Assembly (NCBI GenBank): GCA_937899075.1
Contig: CALDJX010000181.1
Location: forward strand, 1-35,217
Length of the DNA: 35,217 bases
Direction of reading: 5' to 3'
DNA from: an uncultured Planctomyces sp.
GTDB lineage: Bacteria > Planctomycetota > Planctomycetia > Planctomycetales > Planctomycetaceae
Numbering within the stretch: the first letter of the stretch is position 1; each line of letters opens with the position of its first letter. The position numbers were made by a program, and so were the translations under genes. The notes beneath the pieces were generated by a model that saw only the letters and a program-made list of their open reading frames with translations, made no database searches and was not told where the DNA came from. Positions 7,046 to 16,525 of the stretch are shown piece after piece.

Positions 7046-8341
7046 CTAGCGATTCGGAATGGAAAGATGTTGCTTGTAAAAATCGACCAGCTTTGCGATT
7101 TCTTCGTGAATCGCTGGATTTGTCATGGCGATCAGTACGCCGTTTTCGAGCATCGTCAGTTCCCCGCCCTGATCTGTGTTTTCCCACTGCTCGCTGGTCA
7201 GCGACATGATCGCGTCAACTAGGCTGTCGCGAAGTTCTTTGGTAGTCGCGACCGCTCGCAGGTCGTGGACTCGCGACTCCCGCATTTCCCGGGCGACGTT
7301 CGGATGGGTGACAAACAGCTCGCCCGACTTAATCGTGACGACCAGTTTGAGGTCGGACAGCATGATGTCGAGCGTCTCGTGAAGAGACTCTCCTTCCAGA
7401 GAAAACGTGATGGGCTGGTCGATGCGGCCTCCCGATTGTTCAACAACGACCTCGTCCAGAAAGATCCGGCCTTTGGACTGGTAGGCGAGAATATCGATTG
7501 CCTGCCCCAGTGGCGTGTCCAGGAAGTCGGCCTCGACGATTCGATCAAGCTGTTGTCGACAAGCGACCTCTTCCTCGGCGTAGACTCCCGACTGGTTGTC
7601 GTCAGGTCGCGCAATGGCCTGCAGCAGGTTTTTCAGTCTTCTCTGAATCTGAAAAGATTCCCGGAGAGTCAGGATGTGGCCGACTGTCACCAGTTCGGCA
7701 CCTCTCCCGTAGCCAAACGCTGCCCAATACTCCCGCGACAGAGCAGACCTGAGTGACTGGTCTTCAATCTTCTGTTTCCGAAACGGTGTGAGACTGTACG
7801 ACCGGTCGATGAGATGATGCATCCGTGCGTGGTCCTGCGCTGTGAGATGCAGGATCCCCTCTTCCACAAACCACGTCACGTCGAGTTGCCGAAGGATGAA
7901 GTCCAGCACTTGATCAAGTCGCATCACCAGATTGGCGTCCCAGTCTTCGATCGGCGTTTTTGCAGCCATGAGCTCGGCGACTCGCTCGCGAGTGCCAGGC
8001 TGTTCGGTTGAGAAAGTGATCGGTTCGTTAATCAGCATCCCCGCATCCTTGATCGCTTTTTGATCCACCAGGACAGGCACGCTTACCTGTTCGGAGAGTT
8101 GTGCGGCGGCTTCGATCAGAGGAAATCGCTCAAAACGGACGTGGATCAGCTTGCGAAGAAAAGGCGCATCAAGGTCGTCGCGGCCTTCATGCAGAGAGAT
8201 TGCGACTGGCGAATTAGTTGCTCCTTGAGGGATCTCTTCGGCATGTGCCGACCTGAATGTAAAAACTCCGACTGTCGCCAACAAAACAGCCGCCAGCATT
8301 TGGTATCCCCGACCGCGGCGTGGCACGATTTCGGTATTCAT
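7046..8341 (-). CDS. secreted protein with two STN/secretin-N-like repeats
   Basis: 431 aa from ATG 8341, preceded by GAGAAAGCTG; an upstream in-frame start at 8431 would add 30 unrelated residues. The N-terminus has a signal sequence ([15 protein letters not shown], then SAHAEE). Two repeats follow: the first has [27 protein letters not shown] and [15 protein letters not shown]; the second has [30 protein letters not shown] and [11 protein letters not shown]. They match the two repeats of the HAAS-type protein at 3965-5860, including the terminal motif [21 protein letters not shown]. It lacks the HAAS domain. Position directly upstream of PadR suggests common control. Function unknown. Confidence 0.78.
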   Translation of the reverse strand: MNTEIVPRRGRGYQMLAAVLLATVGVFTFRSAHAEEIPQGATNSPVAISLHEGRDDLDAPFLRKLIHVRFERFPLIEAAAQLSEQVSVPVLVDQKAIKDAGMLINEPITFSTEQPGTRERVAELMAAKTPIEDWDANLVMRLDQVLDFILRQLDVTWFVEEGILHLTAQDHARMHHLIDRSYSLTPFRKQKIEDQSLRSALSREYWAAFGYGRGAELVTVGHILTLRESFQIQRRLKNLLQAIARPDDNQSGVYAEEEVACRQQLDRIVEADFLDTPLGQAIDILAYQSKGRIFLDEVVVEQSGGRIDQPITFSLEGESLHETLDIMLSDLKLVVTIKSGELFVTHPNVAREMRESRVHDLRAVATTKELRDSLVDAIMSLTSEQWENTDQGGELTMLENGVLIAMTNPAIHEEIAKLVDFYKQHLSIPNR

Positions 8342-8523
8342 CAGCTTTCTCGATTCGTAGCAGAATGACCTTGTCAGCAGCGTTGTCAGCAGAATGCCAT
8401 AGCAGTACGCGAATTTCGAGCAGATTCGCACAATCGTTGGGCAAGTTCAGAAGTGCTTCTGCGAAAGCATCACCGACGATACACTCGGCGGTTTTCGTGG
8501 GTCTGTTTTTATTTTTCGAGGCG

Positions 8524-9408
8524 ATGATGTCGGACTCTGATTCTCAATCGATTGATACTTCACCGAACGAGCCACTGCCGCATTCTCAAGAGTGGTTTGA
8601 CTCGCTGCAACAGACGCTGGGCGATGCGGCGTGTCGGCAGCTCGGTTTGTACATGATTCCGAGCGAGCTGCTGCTTTCGGTCGTGATCCCCGTTTACAAC
8701 GAGCGGGAGACGCTGCAGGGATTGCTCGACCGCGTGAAGCAGGTGCCAATCCGGAAAGAGATCGTCCTCGTCGATGATTGCAGCAAGGACGGAACTCGCG
8801 ACCTGCTCAAGCAGATGGAAGACGAGCAACGAGCGAGCCTCGAATCATCCGCGGATGATGGATCGCTGCCGAACAACCGAATGACGTTCGTTTATCACGA
8901 GAAGAATCAAGGTAAGGGAGCGGCGGTTCGCACGGGCTTCGGAGCGGTGCGAGGAGACCTGGTCATCATTCAGGACGCGGACCTGGAGTACGACCCTTCC
9001 GAATACCCCCGGCTATTGCACCCGATCGTCGAAGGCAAAGCGGACGTCGTTTTCGGAAGTCGTTTTCTGGGCGACCAGCCTCACCGAGTGCTCTACTTCT
9101 GGCATTATCTCGGCAACCGCTTTCTGACGACGGTGTCCAACTGCTTCACGAATCTGAATCTCACGGACATGGAGACGTGCTACAAAGTTTGCCGACGGGA
9201 AGTGATCGACGAGATCGCGCCGCTGCTCAAGCAAAACCGTTTCGGTTTTGAACCCGAGTTCACATCTCGCATGGCTCGACGTGGATACCGCATCTACGAA
9301 ATGTCGTGCAGCTATTCGGGGCGCACTTACGAGCAAGGCAAGAAAATTGGCTGGCGAGACGGCTTCTCCGCATTGTGGTGCATCGTCCGGTACGGGCTGG
9401 CGGAGTGA
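8524..9408 (+). CDS. glycosyltransferase family 2 (dolichyl-phosphate mannosyltransferase-like)
   Basis: 294 aa from ATG 8524 (GAGG immediately upstream); ATG 8527 is an alternative. Classic GT2 motifs: VVIPVYNE (53-60), VDDCSKDGT (83-91), [12 protein letters not shown] and the metal-binding QDADLEYDP (150-158), then DVVFGSRF. The late segment CYKVCRREV with [16 protein letters not shown] is typical of the DPM1/polyprenyl-phosphate sugar synthase branch. It has no C-terminal membrane helices, so the protein is probably cytoplasmic-face and peripheral. Likely substrate is a nucleotide sugar with a polyprenyl phosphate acceptor. The product could feed the GT39-like enzyme at 18547-20085; that link is inference. 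Confidence 0.9.
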   Translation: MMSDSDSQSIDTSPNEPLPHSQEWFDSLQQTLGDAACRQLGLYMIPSELLLSVVIPVYNERETLQGLLDRVKQVPIRKEIVLVDDCSKDGTRDLLKQMEDEQRASLESSADDGSLPNNRMTFVYHEKNQGKGAAVRTGFGAVRGDLVIIQDADLEYDPSEYPRLLHPIVEGKADVVFGSRFLGDQPHRVLYFWHYLGNRFLTTVSNCFTNLNLTDMETCYKVCRREVIDEIAPLLKQNRFGFEPEFTSRMARRGYRIYEMSCSYSGRTYEQGKKIGWRDGFSALWCIVRYGLAE

Positions 9409-9564
9409 CGTCAGGCAGCGGGAACGGCTTTGGCTTTGACGGTCTCTTCGCGGGAAGCGTATGATGACCCATCAACAAATCTAAATAGGTTTGTTGCCTG
9501 CCGCTTGTGGCGGACCTCTGCGGTTTGTCACCCACCACCCGATTGCCCACCCCGGAGTTTCTCG

Positions 9565-11880
9565 ATGATCAACTCGAGGCTCAGAGTTTGTTTCGCTACA
9601 GCGTTTCTCGTTGGCGGATTCTGCGTCACCGGACCTCCGACGCTGGCTGCACCTGCCGTTACGATCACGGCTCCGCAGGCCGTGGTTCCGGGGCAGCAGA
9701 TCGACGTCAAACTTCGCGGAAGTGATCTGGCGGGAGCATCGCAGCTTTGGACTCAGTTTGTAGCCGCCGCTCAACTGACGCCCGATGTCAAAGACAATGG
9801 CAAGAACACTGCCGAGGTTACCTGGCGGCTGAACGTCCCGGCCACCGCGCCGGTGGGGATCCACGGATTACGAGTCGCCGGCCCGAACGGCGTGTCGTCT
9901 CTCAAATTGATCATGGTCGATGACCTGCCGTCCGTAGCGGCGGCGGCCGGAAACACCGCGATCGACAAAGCTCAGGAACTCGCTCTGTCATCAGCCGTTG
10001 ACGGAGCCATCGCCAACCTATCTCGCAACTACTACCGGATCAAAGTCGCGGCCGGGCAGAAGCTTTCGTTCGAAGTCGTCGCTCGGCGACTGGGCTCGGC
10101 GCTTGACCCGCTGTTAAGAATTCTCGACGCCAGAGGACGCGAGCTGACTTACAGCGACGACGAGCCGGGGCTGCGAGGCGACGCTCGACTGCACTACACG
10201 TTTGCCGCCGCGGGCGACTACGTGATCGAAGTTCGCGACATCCGCTACCAGGGCGGAGCCGGACATTTCTACCGGTTGCGAGTGGGCGATTTTCCGTGTC
10301 TGTCGAGTCCTTACCCGCTGGGTGTGACGAGAGGTTCGGTAGCAAAGGTCACGTTCGTTGGCCCCGACGCTGAGGGTGTTGGAGAAGTCGAAGTTCGAGC
10401 GCCGTCAGAACCTGAAACCAATTGGGTGAACGTGGCCGCTCGACGTCCCAACGGAAAAAGCAGCGGCTTTGCGATGCTGAGAATTGAAGACGCACCGGTC
10501 GCCGTTGAAGCGGAGCCGAACAATGAACTCGCAAAGGCAACGCGCGTCGAGCTTGGTCACTCGCTGAACGGTCGCTTTGAAGCGGAGGGAGACGTTGACC
10601 ACTTTACTTTCGCGGCAAAGAAGGGACAGAAGTTTCGCTTCAACGTCGTCACACGACGTCAGGGATCACCGACTTCGGCGTACCTCCGATTGTTGAAAGC
10701 TGACGGCGGACAGGTCGCGGCCAAAGAAGACTTCGGCGTTGGCGACGCCTTCTTCGACTACACCTTTCCAGCCGACGGTGATTACACGCTGGCCGTTGAA
10801 GAACTTCACAATCGAGGCGGAGCAGCGTTTGCCTACCGAGTCGAAGCTCAACCAGTCACGCCGACATTCGATCTGACGGCCGCCGCAGAAACCGTCAACG
10901 TCGGAGCCGGAGCGACGGCGATGGTGACAGTTAACGTCGTGCGTGAAGGTTACAACGGCCCGATTCAAATCGCTGCCACAAACCTTCCGGCCGGAGTGAT
11001 CAGCAATCCAACAGTCGCCGGCCCTGGCATGAAATCGGTCGTTCTGACAATCAGTAGCGAAGCAGAAACAGCCGCCGGCACGTTTGTCCCGGTTCAGATT
11101 GTCGGCCACGGTACGAATGGTTCGGAAGAATTCGAAGTCGCCGCTCAGACGGAAGACGCTCTCAAAGCGATGTTCAACGCGCTGCCGTGGGGGCCGCAGA
11201 ATCTTGACGGGCAAGTTGCAATTGGCGTCGCGCCTAAACCACAGATCCGGCTTCGTCCGGAAGTTGGAGAAATCATCTTCGGACAGAGCCTGTCCGCGAC
11301 GGTGAAAGTGCTCGTTGATCGCGACGCGGGATTCGACGAGGCAATCACGCTCGCAGTCACCCCCGAAGCCGCTAAGGGTGGACTCCCTGGCAACGTCACG
11401 GCGGCCGTCACGCCGATCGCCAAAGGGAAGAACGAAGCGATCATCACGTTCACGGCGACCGACAAAGCTCCGCTTGGCGACTTCACAGCGGTGATGACCG
11501 GAACGATCAAGCAGGGAAAAACGACCGTCGTTCAAACCGTGCCGGGCATCACGCTGCGACTTCAGGCTCCCATGACACTGGCTCTGGCTCCGGCCGCTGA
11601 GAAGTTTGCCGCTGGGGCGGAGTTGAAAGCCAAAGTGAGCGTGCAAAGAAATCCGGCATTGAAGGGGGAAGTCACGCTGACCTTTCAGAATCTGCCGAAA
11701 GGCGTCACCGTCGCAGCGTCAACGATTCCGGCCGACAAGAACGAAACGGAAGTAACGATCGTTGCGGCAGCGGATGCTGCCAAAGGGGCGATCAAAAATC
11801 TAAGCGTGAAAGCTGAAGTGACGGTTGGCAAAATCAAAGTCTCGGCAGTTTCGCCCAACGTTGCACTAACTATTGAATAG
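9565..11880 (+). CDS. secreted protein with PPC-type beta-sandwich domains
   Basis: 771 aa from ATG 9565 (CGGAG upstream). A signal peptide occupies residues 1-28 (LRVCFATAFLVGGFCV, cleavage near TLAAPA). An Ig-like domain with APVGIHGLRVAGPNGVSS follows. Two PPC-like segments are visible: RNYYRIKVAAGQKLSFEVV with AAAGDYVIEVRD, and VDHFTFAAKKGQKFRFNVV with FPADGDYTLAVEE. The C-terminal half is made of repeated beta domains of the kind GEVTLTFQNLPKGVTVA. It has no catalytic residues that I recognise and is probably an adhesive or scaffold protein. It forms a two-gene unit with the DUF1549/DUF1553 gene 37 bp downstream, a pairing common in planctomycetes. Confidence 0.85.
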   Translation: MINSRLRVCFATAFLVGGFCVTGPPTLAAPAVTITAPQAVVPGQQIDVKLRGSDLAGASQLWTQFVAAAQLTPDVKDNGKNTAEVTWRLNVPATAPVGIHGLRVAGPNGVSSLKLIMVDDLPSVAAAAGNTAIDKAQELALSSAVDGAIANLSRNYYRIKVAAGQKLSFEVVARRLGSALDPLLRILDARGRELTYSDDEPGLRGDARLHYTFAAAGDYVIEVRDIRYQGGAGHFYRLRVGDFPCLSSPYPLGVTRGSVAKVTFVGPDAEGVGEVEVRAPSEPETNWVNVAARRPNGKSSGFAMLRIEDAPVAVEAEPNNELAKATRVELGHSLNGRFEAEGDVDHFTFAAKKGQKFRFNVVTRRQGSPTSAYLRLLKADGGQVAAKEDFGVGDAFFDYTFPADGDYTLAVEELHNRGGAAFAYRVEAQPVTPTFDLTAAAETVNVGAGATAMVTVNVVREGYNGPIQIAATNLPAGVISNPTVAGPGMKSVVLTISSEAETAAGTFVPVQIVGHGTNGSEEFEVAAQTEDALKAMFNALPWGPQNLDGQVAIGVAPKPQIRLRPEVGEIIFGQSLSATVKVLVDRDAGFDEAITLAVTPEAAKGGLPGNVTAAVTPIAKGKNEAIITFTATDKAPLGDFTAVMTGTIKQGKTTVVQTVPGITLRLQAPMTLALAPAAEKFAAGAELKAKVSVQRNPALKGEVTLTFQNLPKGVTVAASTIPADKNETEVTIVAAADAAKGAIKNLSVKAEVTVGKIKVSAVSPNVALTIE

Positions 11881-11917
11881 GCAGGGAACGCCTGCGTTTT
11901 TTCAAAGAGGCATTCAA

Positions 11918-14359
11918 ATGCGTCGTACGAACATTTTGAAACTGGTTGCCGTCGCGGTGAGCGTGAGTTTTTTGACTCACCCCACATTCGTGTCAGCCGC
12001 CGACGAGCCATCGAAACTGACGACTGAGTCAGCAACGTTCGAACTGGCCGGCATTCGATCGCAGAAACAGATCGTGGTCACCGGCCAGTTTGGTGATGAA
12101 GTGCGAGACGTTACTCATCTGGCAAAGTTCACCTCGTCGAATCCCAAAGTCGTGATGCTCGAAGGTTCGATCGTCAAACCCGTTGGTGATGGGGCCGCAA
12201 AAATCTCCTGCCAGGTTGGTAATCAGACAATCGCGATCGACGTCATCGTTAAAGGAACGGCAGCTCCGCATCCGGTCAGCTTTAAGAATGAAACGCTGGC
12301 TGCACTCAGCAAAGCTGGTTGCAACGCAGGAGCGTGTCATGGTTCTCCGTCAGGCAAGGGCGGTTTCCGATTGTCGCTCCGAGCGTTCGATCCGCCGCTC
12401 GACATCCTGACTCTGCGGTCTGAGTTTTTCGGGCGAAGAACCAACTCACTGAACCCCGACGAAAGCCTGCTGCTGCAGAAGCCTTTGATGGAAGTCGCTC
12501 ATGGCGGAGGTCGCCGATTAAAGAAAGGCGGACCAGCCTGGCAGGCACTCCACAACTGGATTGGCGAAGGCCTGCAGCTCGACAAGCCGGAGACTCCAAC
12601 TCTTGCACGCATTGAAATTTTGCCTAACAAACGAGTGCTGCGAGACGCGTCCGACCGTCAGCAACTTTCCGTCAACGGCTACTTCAGCGACGGAACGGTC
12701 CGCGACCTCACGGCTTTAACGGTGTTCACGTCGTCAAACGAGTCAGTGGCCAGCGTCGACGACAACGGCCTGGTCGAAAAGACCGGACGTGGAGAAACCG
12801 CGATCCTCGGTCGCTACCTGGACAGGATGGCGACCGCAGACGTCACGTTCCTGGAAGAAGTCCCAGGCTTCAAGTGGAGCAACCCACCGGAAAACAACTT
12901 TGTCGACACTCACAGTTTCGCCAAGTTGGAGCAGCTTCAAATTCTGCCTTCAGACGTCTGCACCGATGAAGAGTTTCTGCGACGAGCGTATCTCGACCTG
13001 ACCGGCCGCCTGCCGCGGATTGACGAAACGCAGGAATTCCTGGCAAACAAAGCGGGTGATCGTCGAGCGAAGCTGGTGGATTCTTTGCTTGAGAACGATG
13101 ACTTCGCTGAATTCTGGACGCTTAAATGGAGCGACATTCTTCGTTCAAACAGTAAGAAGCTGACGGTAACCGGAGTTCACAAATTCCAGCGGTGGGTGTA
13201 CGACGGCGTCCGCACGGACAAAGGACTCGATGAGTTGGCTCACGAACTCCTGACAGCGAGCGGCAGCGTTTTCGAAAACCCGGCAGCCAGTTACTGGCGA
13301 GCGAGTCGCGACCCGAACGACGCCACCGAGACGACGGCGCAGCTCTTCCTGGGAATTCGAATTCAGTGCGCGAAGTGCCACAACCATCCCTTCGAAAAAT
13401 GGTCGCAGGACAACTACTACGGAATCGCCGCCGCGTTCACTCGGATCGGCCGACAGAAAGGCGCGAAGCCTGACGAAGAGATCATTCACGTCACACGTTC
13501 CGGCGAAATCAAACAACCACGCACCGGACAGACGATGAAGGTTCACCTTCTTTTGACAGGTGATGTCGACGTTCCCGCTGATCAGGATCGACGGCGTGTG
13601 TTCGCAGACTGGCTGGTCGCGGCCGATAATCCATTCTTCGCCAAGGCGGCGGTTAATCGAATCTGGGGGCATCTCATGGGCCGCGGAATTGTTGAGCCGG
13701 TCGATGACTTCCGCGATTCCAACCCGCCTTCCAACGCAGCGCTTCTGGATGCTCTTGCTGAACAGTTTGCGAATAACGGTTTCAGTCGAAAGTGGGCAAT
13801 TCGCACGATCATGAGCAGCCGCGTTTATCAGCTCAGCTCGAAAAAGAATGACTTCAACGCCGACGACGAAATTTACGCTTCGCACGCAACCCCTCGCTTG
13901 CTTTCGGCCGAGCAACTTCTCGATGCAATCTGTCAGGTGACGGACGTCGCAGAAAGTTTCAAAGGATTACCAGCGGGAACTCGCGCCGTCGCCCTTCCCG
14001 ACCCACCGACCGATCACTACTTCCTGAAAGTGTTCGGTCAGCCTCAGCGTGAAATGGCCTGCCAGTGCGAACGGTCCAGCGAGTCGAACCTTTCACAGGC
14101 TCTGCAGATGATCAACGGCCCGACGGTTCACAACAAACTGAGGGCGGACAATGGGCGAATTCATCAAATGGTCAAGGCCACGAAGAGTGACGACGAGATC
14201 ATCACGACGCTGTACCTGGCCGCTCTGGCAAGGAATCCGGTTGAGGCCGAGTTGAACGCCTCGCGAAAACACATCGCCGGCAGTACCGACCGGATGCTCG
14301 CACTGGAAGACGTCGGCTGGGCGATTTTGAACTCGAAAGAGTTTCTCTTTCAGCATTGA
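11918..14359 (+). CDS. DUF1549/DUF1553 (PSCyt2/PSD1) secreted protein with Ig-like domains
   Basis: 813 aa from ATG 11918, with AAAGAGG 7 bases upstream. A signal peptide is at 1-27 (LVAVAVSVSFLTHPTFVSAA). A BIG2-like Ig domain follows, then a cytochrome-like region with CNAGACHG (C135, C140, H141) and LNPDESLLLQKP. A second Ig2-like segment comes next (RQQLSVNGYFSDGTVRDLT). DUF1549 then contains DEEFLRRAYLDLTGRLPR and CAKCHNHPFEKW (C484, C487, H488). DUF1553 ends the protein with NPFFAKAAVNRIWGHLMGRG and SAEQLLDAICQVT. The CxxCH and Cx4CH motifs could bind haem, but the family function is not established. The usual DUF1501 partner is absent here; the partner in the unit is the PPC protein upstream. 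Confidence 0.93.
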   Translation: MRRTNILKLVAVAVSVSFLTHPTFVSAADEPSKLTTESATFELAGIRSQKQIVVTGQFGDEVRDVTHLAKFTSSNPKVVMLEGSIVKPVGDGAAKISCQVGNQTIAIDVIVKGTAAPHPVSFKNETLAALSKAGCNAGACHGSPSGKGGFRLSLRAFDPPLDILTLRSEFFGRRTNSLNPDESLLLQKPLMEVAHGGGRRLKKGGPAWQALHNWIGEGLQLDKPETPTLARIEILPNKRVLRDASDRQQLSVNGYFSDGTVRDLTALTVFTSSNESVASVDDNGLVEKTGRGETAILGRYLDRMATADVTFLEEVPGFKWSNPPENNFVDTHSFAKLEQLQILPSDVCTDEEFLRRAYLDLTGRLPRIDETQEFLANKAGDRRAKLVDSLLENDDFAEFWTLKWSDILRSNSKKLTVTGVHKFQRWVYDGVRTDKGLDELAHELLTASGSVFENPAASYWRASRDPNDATETTAQLFLGIRIQCAKCHNHPFEKWSQDNYYGIAAAFTRIGRQKGAKPDEEIIHVTRSGEIKQPRTGQTMKVHLLLTGDVDVPADQDRRRVFADWLVAADNPFFAKAAVNRIWGHLMGRGIVEPVDDFRDSNPPSNAALLDALAEQFANNGFSRKWAIRTIMSSRVYQLSSKKNDFNADDEIYASHATPRLLSAEQLLDAICQVTDVAESFKGLPAGTRAVALPDPPTDHYFLKVFGQPQREMACQCERSSESNLSQALQMINGPTVHNKLRADNGRIHQMVKATKSDDEIITTLYLAALARNPVEAELNASRKHIAGSTDRMLALEDVGWAILNSKEFLFQH

Positions 14360-14383
14360 TACAATGTGCGCTCAATGACTCCC

Positions 14384-14424
14384 GAAGCCCGGCTTTTTTC
14401 TCAAAGCCGGGCTTCTATTTATTT
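14384..14424 (+). terminator. intrinsic terminator
   Basis: A perfect 13-bp stem (14384-14396 GAAGCCCGGCTTT with 14403-14415) has a 6-base loop and is followed by TATTTATTT. It ends the unit of the PPC and DUF1549/DUF1553 genes and precedes the SDR gene. Confidence 0.88.
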
Positions 14425-14450
14425 CAAAGGAAAACCTGGAGAATCATCCT

Positions 14451-15179
14451 GTGAGTACACTCGAAGGAAAGACCGCGTTAATCACCGGCGGCGGAAGTGG
14501 AATCGGCGCAGAGATTGCCAGAACGCTGGCCGCTAATGGCTGCCGAGTCGCGATCACTGGTCGTCGAGAATCGAGACTGCAGGAAGTCGTCGACAGCTCA
14601 CCGGTCGAGATCATCTTTCGAGTCTGTGATGTCGGAAATCGCGACGACGTTACCGAACTATTTTGCTGGGCAAGGAAACAACTCGGCACGGTCGACATCC
14701 TGGTAAACAGTGCCGGCATCAACATCGCCAAACGATCGATGGCTGATCTTGATCCGTCCGACTGGGACAAGCTGCTCCAGATCAACGCGACCGGTGCCTA
14801 CAACTGTATCCGCGAGGCTCTGCCTCAGATGCGGGAGAAGCAGGACGGCGTCATCGTCAACATCAGCTCTGTCGCGGGAATCCGAGCAGGCCTGCTCGGC
14901 GGAGTCGCCTACAACGCATCCAAGTTTGCGATGTCTGCGCTCAGCCTGACTGTTGGGGAAGAGGAAAGCAAAAACGGGATTCGGCTGACCTCAATTTATC
15001 CGGGAGAGGTCGAAACGCCGATTCTCGACGAACGCCCCGTGCCGGTTTCGGCGGAGCATCGAGCACGCATTCTGCAGCCGGAAGACATCGCCGCCGCAGC
15101 GTTGATGGTGATCAGCCTGCCGCCACGAGCCCGAGTGCCGGAACTGGTCATGATTCCGACCACGCAGTCATTTACCTGA
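14451..15179 (+). CDS. short-chain dehydrogenase/reductase (SDR)
   Basis: 242 aa with a GTG start at 14451 (GGAG 10 bases upstream). Classical SDR features: nucleotide-binding TGGGSGIG (12-19), NSAG (86-89), catalytic Ser in VNISSVAG (139-140), and YNASK (Y154, K158). The residue after strand 2 is Arg-rich (TGRRESR), which favours NADP(H). It is the first of three co-directional genes, with an adenylating enzyme and an aldehyde dehydrogenase downstream. It may therefore reduce the aldehyde or a keto group of the same substrate. Substrate cannot be told from sequence. Confidence 0.92.
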   Translation: MSTLEGKTALITGGGSGIGAEIARTLAANGCRVAITGRRESRLQEVVDSSPVEIIFRVCDVGNRDDVTELFCWARKQLGTVDILVNSAGINIAKRSMADLDPSDWDKLLQINATGAYNCIREALPQMREKQDGVIVNISSVAGIRAGLLGGVAYNASKFAMSALSLTVGEEESKNGIRLTSIYPGEVETPILDERPVPVSAEHRARILQPEDIAAAALMVISLPPRARVPELVMIPTTQSFT

Positions 15180-15372
15180 TATTTCGCGGCTGTCCGCGGA
15201 TTTCCCTCAGTCGATTGAATTGCCGCATCAGTCGCGTAATTATGGCCGTTTCCGCCTCAATTGTGGCGAGCGGCCATCCGCTTTTCCCACCTGCGATTTG
15301 ACTCGTGCGCACGGCTTGCCGGTCGGTTTTCTGCGCCGAATCTTCATATCAACTTACCGACGGAGCACTCCA

Positions 15373-16473
15373 GTGAGCGATAGTCCTCTCGATCAGAAAA
15401 CGGCTCAAGCCAAAGAAACACTCGATGCCCACGTTCGCGAAAGCGTCGAGTGGCACTTCAACCCTGAAACCGGGTGCGACTACTGGTTGAATAAAGCCAA
15501 GACGCTGGACTTCGATCCTCGAAAGGACATCCAGTGTTTCGAGGATGTTAAGAAGTTTCCGCTCTTCGAGGATGAAGACCTGCGAGGCGGTCCGCTGGAC
15601 AGGTGGGTTCCGAAAGGGCTTGCTGGGAAACCAACGTACGTTTTCGAAACTGGTGGCACGACCGGGATCCCCAAGTCTCGGGTCGTGATCGAGGATCACT
15701 GGATTGACTACGAAAACTTCAGCGAAACATTGCCAGATGAACATTTCCCTCGTGGAGCCAACTGGTTGATGCTTGGCCCGTCCGGGCCTCGCCGTTTGCG
15801 ACTTGCTGTCGAACATCTGGCACAACATCGAGGCGGAATTTGCTTCTGCGTCGACCTCGACCCTCGCTGGGTCGTCAAACTGCTCAAGAAAGGGAAGACC
15901 GAAGAAGCCAAGGCGTACGCCGCGCACGTCATCGATCAGGCGGTGACCATTCTTCGAGCCAACCACAACGTGCAATGCATGTTTGCAACGCCGAAGCTGC
16001 TGGAAGCTCTGGCTTTGCGACTGATGGACGATGGCGGCAGCATCGAAGATGCCGGCATCAAGGGAATCTTTGCGGGCGGAACTGAGTTCACTCCGCAGTG
16101 GTACCGGTTCTGTAAGGAAGAACTGCTCGGCGAAAACGTCTTCATCACGCCGACGTACGGCAACACGCTGATGGGCCTGGCCTGTGGAAAACCGTTCGAC
16201 ATCGCCGACGAGTACAAGATCACCTACTTCGCTCCTCAACCGCGAGCAGTGATCGAAGTCGTTCAGTTCGATGATTACAACAAGGTCGTCGAAGTCGGCG
16301 AAACCGGCCGAGTGAAACTCTACACGTTCACGAAAGAGTTGTTCATTCCAGGTTTCATGGAGCGTGACGAAGGAGAACGCGAGCCAGCCATCGACGTCTA
16401 CCCCTGGCACGGCATCAGCGGCACTCGCCCATTCCATGAACTACTCACGACGACGACCGTCGGCGTCTATTAA
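15373..16473 (+). CDS. acyl-adenylating enzyme, LuxE/EhpF/PaaK-like
   Basis: 366 aa from a GTG at 15373 (CGGAGC 10 bases before it); an in-frame start at 15220 would add 51 unrelated residues. The AMP-binding loop is ETGGTTGIPKS (92-102), the ANL-family P-loop. Later KGIFAGGTEFTPQWYRFCKE, TPTYGNTLMGLACG and GETGRVKLYTFTKELFIPGF match the acceptor and hinge regions of PaaK/LuxE relatives. The length fits LuxE or the phenazine enzyme EhpF rather than full CoA ligases. It would activate a carboxylic acid as acyl-AMP and pass it on for reduction by the aldehyde dehydrogenase at 16987. The stop codon (16471-16473) directly abuts the inverted repeat of the GxxExxY cassette. Confidence 0.8.
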   Translation: MSDSPLDQKTAQAKETLDAHVRESVEWHFNPETGCDYWLNKAKTLDFDPRKDIQCFEDVKKFPLFEDEDLRGGPLDRWVPKGLAGKPTYVFETGGTTGIPKSRVVIEDHWIDYENFSETLPDEHFPRGANWLMLGPSGPRRLRLAVEHLAQHRGGICFCVDLDPRWVVKLLKKGKTEEAKAYAAHVIDQAVTILRANHNVQCMFATPKLLEALALRLMDDGGSIEDAGIKGIFAGGTEFTPQWYRFCKEELLGENVFITPTYGNTLMGLACGKPFDIADEYKITYFAPQPRAVIEVVQFDDYNKVVEVGETGRVKLYTFTKELFIPGFMERDEGEREPAIDVYPWHGISGTRPFHELLTTTTVGVY

Positions 16474-16511
16474 TCTGACGCAAAGTCGCAGAGACGCCAA
16501 GGTTCGCAAAG
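16474..16511. repeat. inverted repeat, left arm of GxxExxY cassette
   Basis: 38 bp starting TCTGACGCAAAGTCGCAGAG and ending GTTCGCAAAG. It pairs with the reverse complement of 16926-16963 with four mismatches. It contains repeated GCAAAG/GCAGAG units. It begins on the base directly after the stop codon of the LuxE-like gene. Confidence 0.9.
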
Positions 16512-16525
16512 GACAGGATGGGCTC

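Noticed and set aside
9473-9496. Hairpin CAACAAATC...GGTTTGTTG as terminator of the GT2 gene
   Set aside because: Arms are only 9 bp, AT-rich and with a mismatch, and no T-run follows. It may equally be an operator for the PPC gene, so neither is claimed.
10666-11646. 326-codon minus-strand frame opposite the PPC-domain gene
   Set aside because: Composition (many His, Arg, Cys and Phe) is unlike a real protein, and the plus strand has a signal peptide and PPC motifs.
13145-13915. 256-codon minus-strand frame opposite the DUF1549/DUF1553 gene
   Set aside because: Overlaps the most conserved part of a clearly identified gene; no start signals.
15349-16437. 362-codon open frame on the minus strand opposite the LuxE-like gene
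   Set aside because: It mirrors the plus-strand gene, which has an AMP-binding motif and a good ribosome binding site. The minus frame shows no family motif; long antisense frames are common at this GC content.
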